Assembly: GCF_030676415.1 (NCBI RefSeq)
Contig: NZ_JAUUTW010000032.1
Span: forward strand, 1-58,206
DNA from: Peribacillus frigoritolerans
Lineage (GTDB): Bacteria; Bacillota; Bacilli; Bacillales; DSM-1321
Direction: 5' to 3'
Length of the DNA: 58,206 nucleotides
Shown here piece by piece: positions 56,345-58,206 of the stretch. The stretch's first letter is position 1; the number at the start of each line of letters is the position of its first letter. A program made the translations under genes and the position numbers. The notes below the pieces were generated by a model, which saw nothing but the letters and a program-made list of their open reading frames with translations, was not told the DNA's origin and ran no database searches.

Positions 56345-56800
56345 TTAGATTTCCTCCGGGATTTTCAATCCCTCAATGAAGGATTTAAAACTCGATGCAA
56401 CTTTATAAATATTTTCATCCTGGCTTGACGGATCCGAATACCAACCCTTATCCCAGAAGTAAACTCCCTTTTCCTCTTCGTTATTTATCAGCAAGATTTT
56501 ACCTGCACATGTAGCATTACCTATTATAATGCAATCCTTATGTAAGTCCTCTCTGTTTTCTTCATACCATTTCTGCAAATCCAGTTCTTTATCTTGAAGC
56601 TCTAATCCATAAAGTACATTTAAGCAAACGAGTGTGTCTAATCCATCTACATAAAACTTACAGTTTTGAACCGCAGTTGTGCCGCCATTATGCTTAAGTA
56701 GAAATTGTTTATAATCTGCAGGGATTTCAAAACCCACAAATTCCTGAAAATTATTCACTGCTTCTTGTGTCGCTTTGCCATATCCAGTAATATTAACCAT
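56345..56800 (-). CDS. SMI1/KNR4 (SUKH) family protein
   Basis: 151 aa. The SUKH opening VNNFQEFVGFEIPADYKQFL and LLKHNGGTTA, then VYFWDKGWYSDPSSQDENIY and a C-terminal helix SFKSFIEGLKI are diagnostic. Many bacterial members are immunity proteins against contact-dependent or polymorphic toxins; no toxin gene is next to it. A terminator separates it from the Bce genes. No strong ribosome binding site is apparent (ATCAGG-like only), so expression may be low. Confidence 0.88.
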   Translation of the reverse strand: MVNITGYGKATQEAVNNFQEFVGFEIPADYKQFLLKHNGGTTAVQNCKFYVDGLDTLVCLNVLYGLELQDKELDLQKWYEENREDLHKDCIIIGNATCAGKILLINNEEEKGVYFWDKGWYSDPSSQDENIYKVASSFKSFIEGLKIPEEI

Positions 56801-57103
56801 TGTATCGACTCCATTTCATTTTATTGTAGTAAAATCAATTGATAATCTTATTCTATAAGGCTATTTCACTTGCTAATCTCTGCTTATAATATGGCCAGGT
56901 CCTACACTCCATTTATGGAGATCCTTTATAAATAAATTATTCTTTATTACTTAGAAAAAATACTTTTTTTAAATATTTTAACATAATTTTACTATCTCTT
57001 TCAGTATTTTCTGATATTTTTTTGACAATTTCGTTACTTTTCATTAAGAAAATAGCTTTTTTAATAGATTTTGTCGGAAAAATCAATAAATCGTATATTC
57101 GTA

Positions 57104-57196
57104 GATAAATCAGGAGTTTTCGATGATATATTTTCTTTTCCGAAGATATATTCCCGATTTCACAGATATATTCCCGATTTCGAAGATAAATGAAAC
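57104..57196. repeat. 20-bp tandem array, about five units
   Basis: Units like GATATATTCCCGATTTCGAA begin at 57125, 57145, 57165 and 57185, exactly 20 bp apart, with a diverged unit at 57104. An 88-codon minus frame crosses it but is not a convincing gene. Confidence 0.85.
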
Positions 57197-57217
57197 TTAG
57201 CATTAAATATTATTCAA

Positions 57218-57262
57218 TAAAAAAGGCGCCCAACCATCATTTTCGAGGTTGTGCGCCTTTTC
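57218..57262. terminator. Bidirectional terminator
   Basis: AAAAAGGCGCCCAACC / GGTTGTGCGCCTTTT, 15-bp stem with one mismatch. It ends the small gene at 57291 on the minus strand. Confidence 0.88.
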
Positions 57263-57290
57263 CTTATTTATGAAATAATCCCATTGCATC

Positions 57291-57497
57291 TCAGACAATT
57301 TTATAGTCATCATAAGTAATTAATAACCTGCTCATGGAAACTGTCTCAGCACGAAGCTTATTCTTATCACGACAATAAGCAATGATGGAACTATTGGGAA
57401 TTTTAGCTGTGCAATTCCATTTACTATATTTTTCATTATACCTATAGGATATTTCGATATTCTCACCACGGATCTTTAACATCCTGCGTTCTACCAA
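57291..57497 (-). CDS. Small hypothetical protein, 68 aa
   Basis: GGAGATGGTG lies 3-12 bases before a TTG at 57497; an ATG at 57482 is an alternative. The product (MLKIRGENIEISYRY, NCTAKIPNSSIIAYC) is small, basic and beta-rich. No family recognised. A proper terminator follows. Confidence 0.5.
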   Translation of the reverse strand: MVERRMLKIRGENIEISYRYNEKYSKWNCTAKIPNSSIIAYCRDKNKLRAETVSMSRLLITYDDYKIV

Positions 57498-57512
57498 GGG
57501 CACCATCTCCAA

Positions 57513-57995
57513 TTCCGATAATATTATTTACCCTAATTCAGATAATATATTCTTGGATCCCATTCAAACATGGCATATTCAAAGGTTATCGACATTATAG
57601 CAAAACAATCATTCATGCAAAACAAAAGATGTCTGCATATTCACAGAGGAATCGCTGCCGGTGCTCCGTTAATTGTTTTGGACAACCTATAGATCTATTA
57701 TTATAGGAAATGACAAGGTTGTTCCTCTTAAAAATGCGGTGAATCCGATTCATAATCTTTAGGATGTCTTAAATAACCCTCTTTATTTAAGGTATTATAA
57801 CCAGAATAATCTTAATATTTTTTTGGAATATTAAGATAAATCACAAAACCTACCTAATAACTCTTATTATAACTATAAAAATTATATTCGTATCACAAAA
57901 GAAATATTTGAAATTAAGAGATTAGAGTCGTATGATTAGTAGTATCGGCGGAAAACACATAAATCAAAATAATGAAGTTTAAAGGGGAATTAGAT
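57513..57995. other. 480-bp region without a gene
   Basis: AT-rich divergent region between the small gene and the DUF1641 gene. Contains the probable promoter of the latter; no other feature seen. Confidence 0.5.
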
Positions 57996-58206
57996 ATGGT
58001 AGAAGTAGTCTCAAAACCTGAACATGAAACACGTAATATTTCTGTAAACCAAGAACAATTGGATATCCTAGATCAGCTTTTAAAGCCTGAGGTTCAGGAA
58101 TCATTGAACACTTTAGTTGAGCAGTTACCAAAACTGACTGAGTTAGTGAATATTTTAACAAAGTCTTATGATTTCGCTCAATCGGTTGCGACTGATGATG
58201 TTTTGA
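57996..58206 (+). CDS. DUF1641 protein, N-terminal part (runs off the window)
   Basis: ATG at 57996 behind AAAGGGG. The visible 70 residues include LDQLLKPEVQESLNTLVEQL, PKLTELVNILTKSYDF and AQSVATDDVL, which is the DUF1641 (YrhD-like) pattern. In Bacillus such genes sit beside formate dehydrogenase or sulfide:quinone-type oxidoreductase genes, which may lie just past the window edge. No stop codon within the window. Confidence 0.85.
   Translation, partial: MVEVVSKPEHETRNISVNQEQLDILDQLLKPEVQESLNTLVEQLPKLTELVNILTKSYDFAQSVATDDVL

Noticed and set aside
56937..57203. 88-codon minus-strand frame over the 20-bp array
   Set aside because: Low-complexity Lys/Ile-rich product, no ribosome binding site, and it spans tandem repeats.

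Overview
The window looks like chromosomal DNA of a low-GC, spore-forming Bacillaceae. A run on the minus strand (miaA, hfq, spoVK, hflX, ynbB, glnR, glnA) matches the order I know from Bacillus subtilis, except that the nrd genes usually found between hfq and spoVK are missing. Peribacillus (the B. simplex group) is my best guess for the genus; that is inference, not proof. No rRNA, tRNA or CRISPR array was seen.\n\nLayout. (1) 0.3-6.8 kb: small genes, then a five-gene Amadori-product (fructoselysine-type) catabolic cluster frlC-frlA-frlB-frlD-frlR on the minus strand. It is of the enterobacterial type (APC permease plus epimerase) rather than the B. subtilis ABC-transporter type. A near-identical 33-bp promoter/operator block precedes both frlC and frlB. 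(2) 7-20.5 kb: a DHA2 drug exporter with an unusual leader, YitT and DoxX membrane proteins, a class D sortase next to its LPNTA surface substrate, a GNAT/enolase-superfamily epimerase/regulator/NhaC cluster, and a sulfite-oxidase-like enzyme. Four related hairpin-bearing repeats and one 21-bp tandem array lie in the first 14 kb. (3) 20.5-33.4 kb: an accessory, decaying region. Intact genes (MaoC-like, thiamine-binding, MocR/EamA pair, CorA, YolD) are mixed with broken ones (AraC, MFS, PaiB, DUF421, transposon and integrase remnants). (4) 33.5-41.7 kb: an 8.2-kb integrated element bounded by two ~97-bp copies of the glnA 3' end plus its terminator. It has matching triple 11-bp arm repeats inside both ends and a dead tyrosine integrase. 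A relic of a second element with a similar end lies directly to its left. (5) 41.7-49.6 kb: conserved housekeeping block (nitrogen, RNA chaperone, tRNA modification, sporulation). (6) 49.8-58.2 kb: an orphan DcuS/CitA-like sensor kinase, a complete Bce-type peptide-antibiotic sensing and detoxification module with a consensus BceR site, a SUKH protein, a 20-bp tandem array, a small unknown gene and the start of a DUF1641 gene.\n\nHow the parts work together. The frl genes should import an Amadori compound, phosphorylate it and split it into glucose-6-phosphate and an amine, under FrlR. Sortase D should anchor its neighbouring acidic protein. GlnR controls its own operon with glnA. The element uses the glnA end as its integration site and rebuilds an intact gene. 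The most notable finding is this tandem pair of glnA-targeting elements with parallel but sequence-distinct end architecture.
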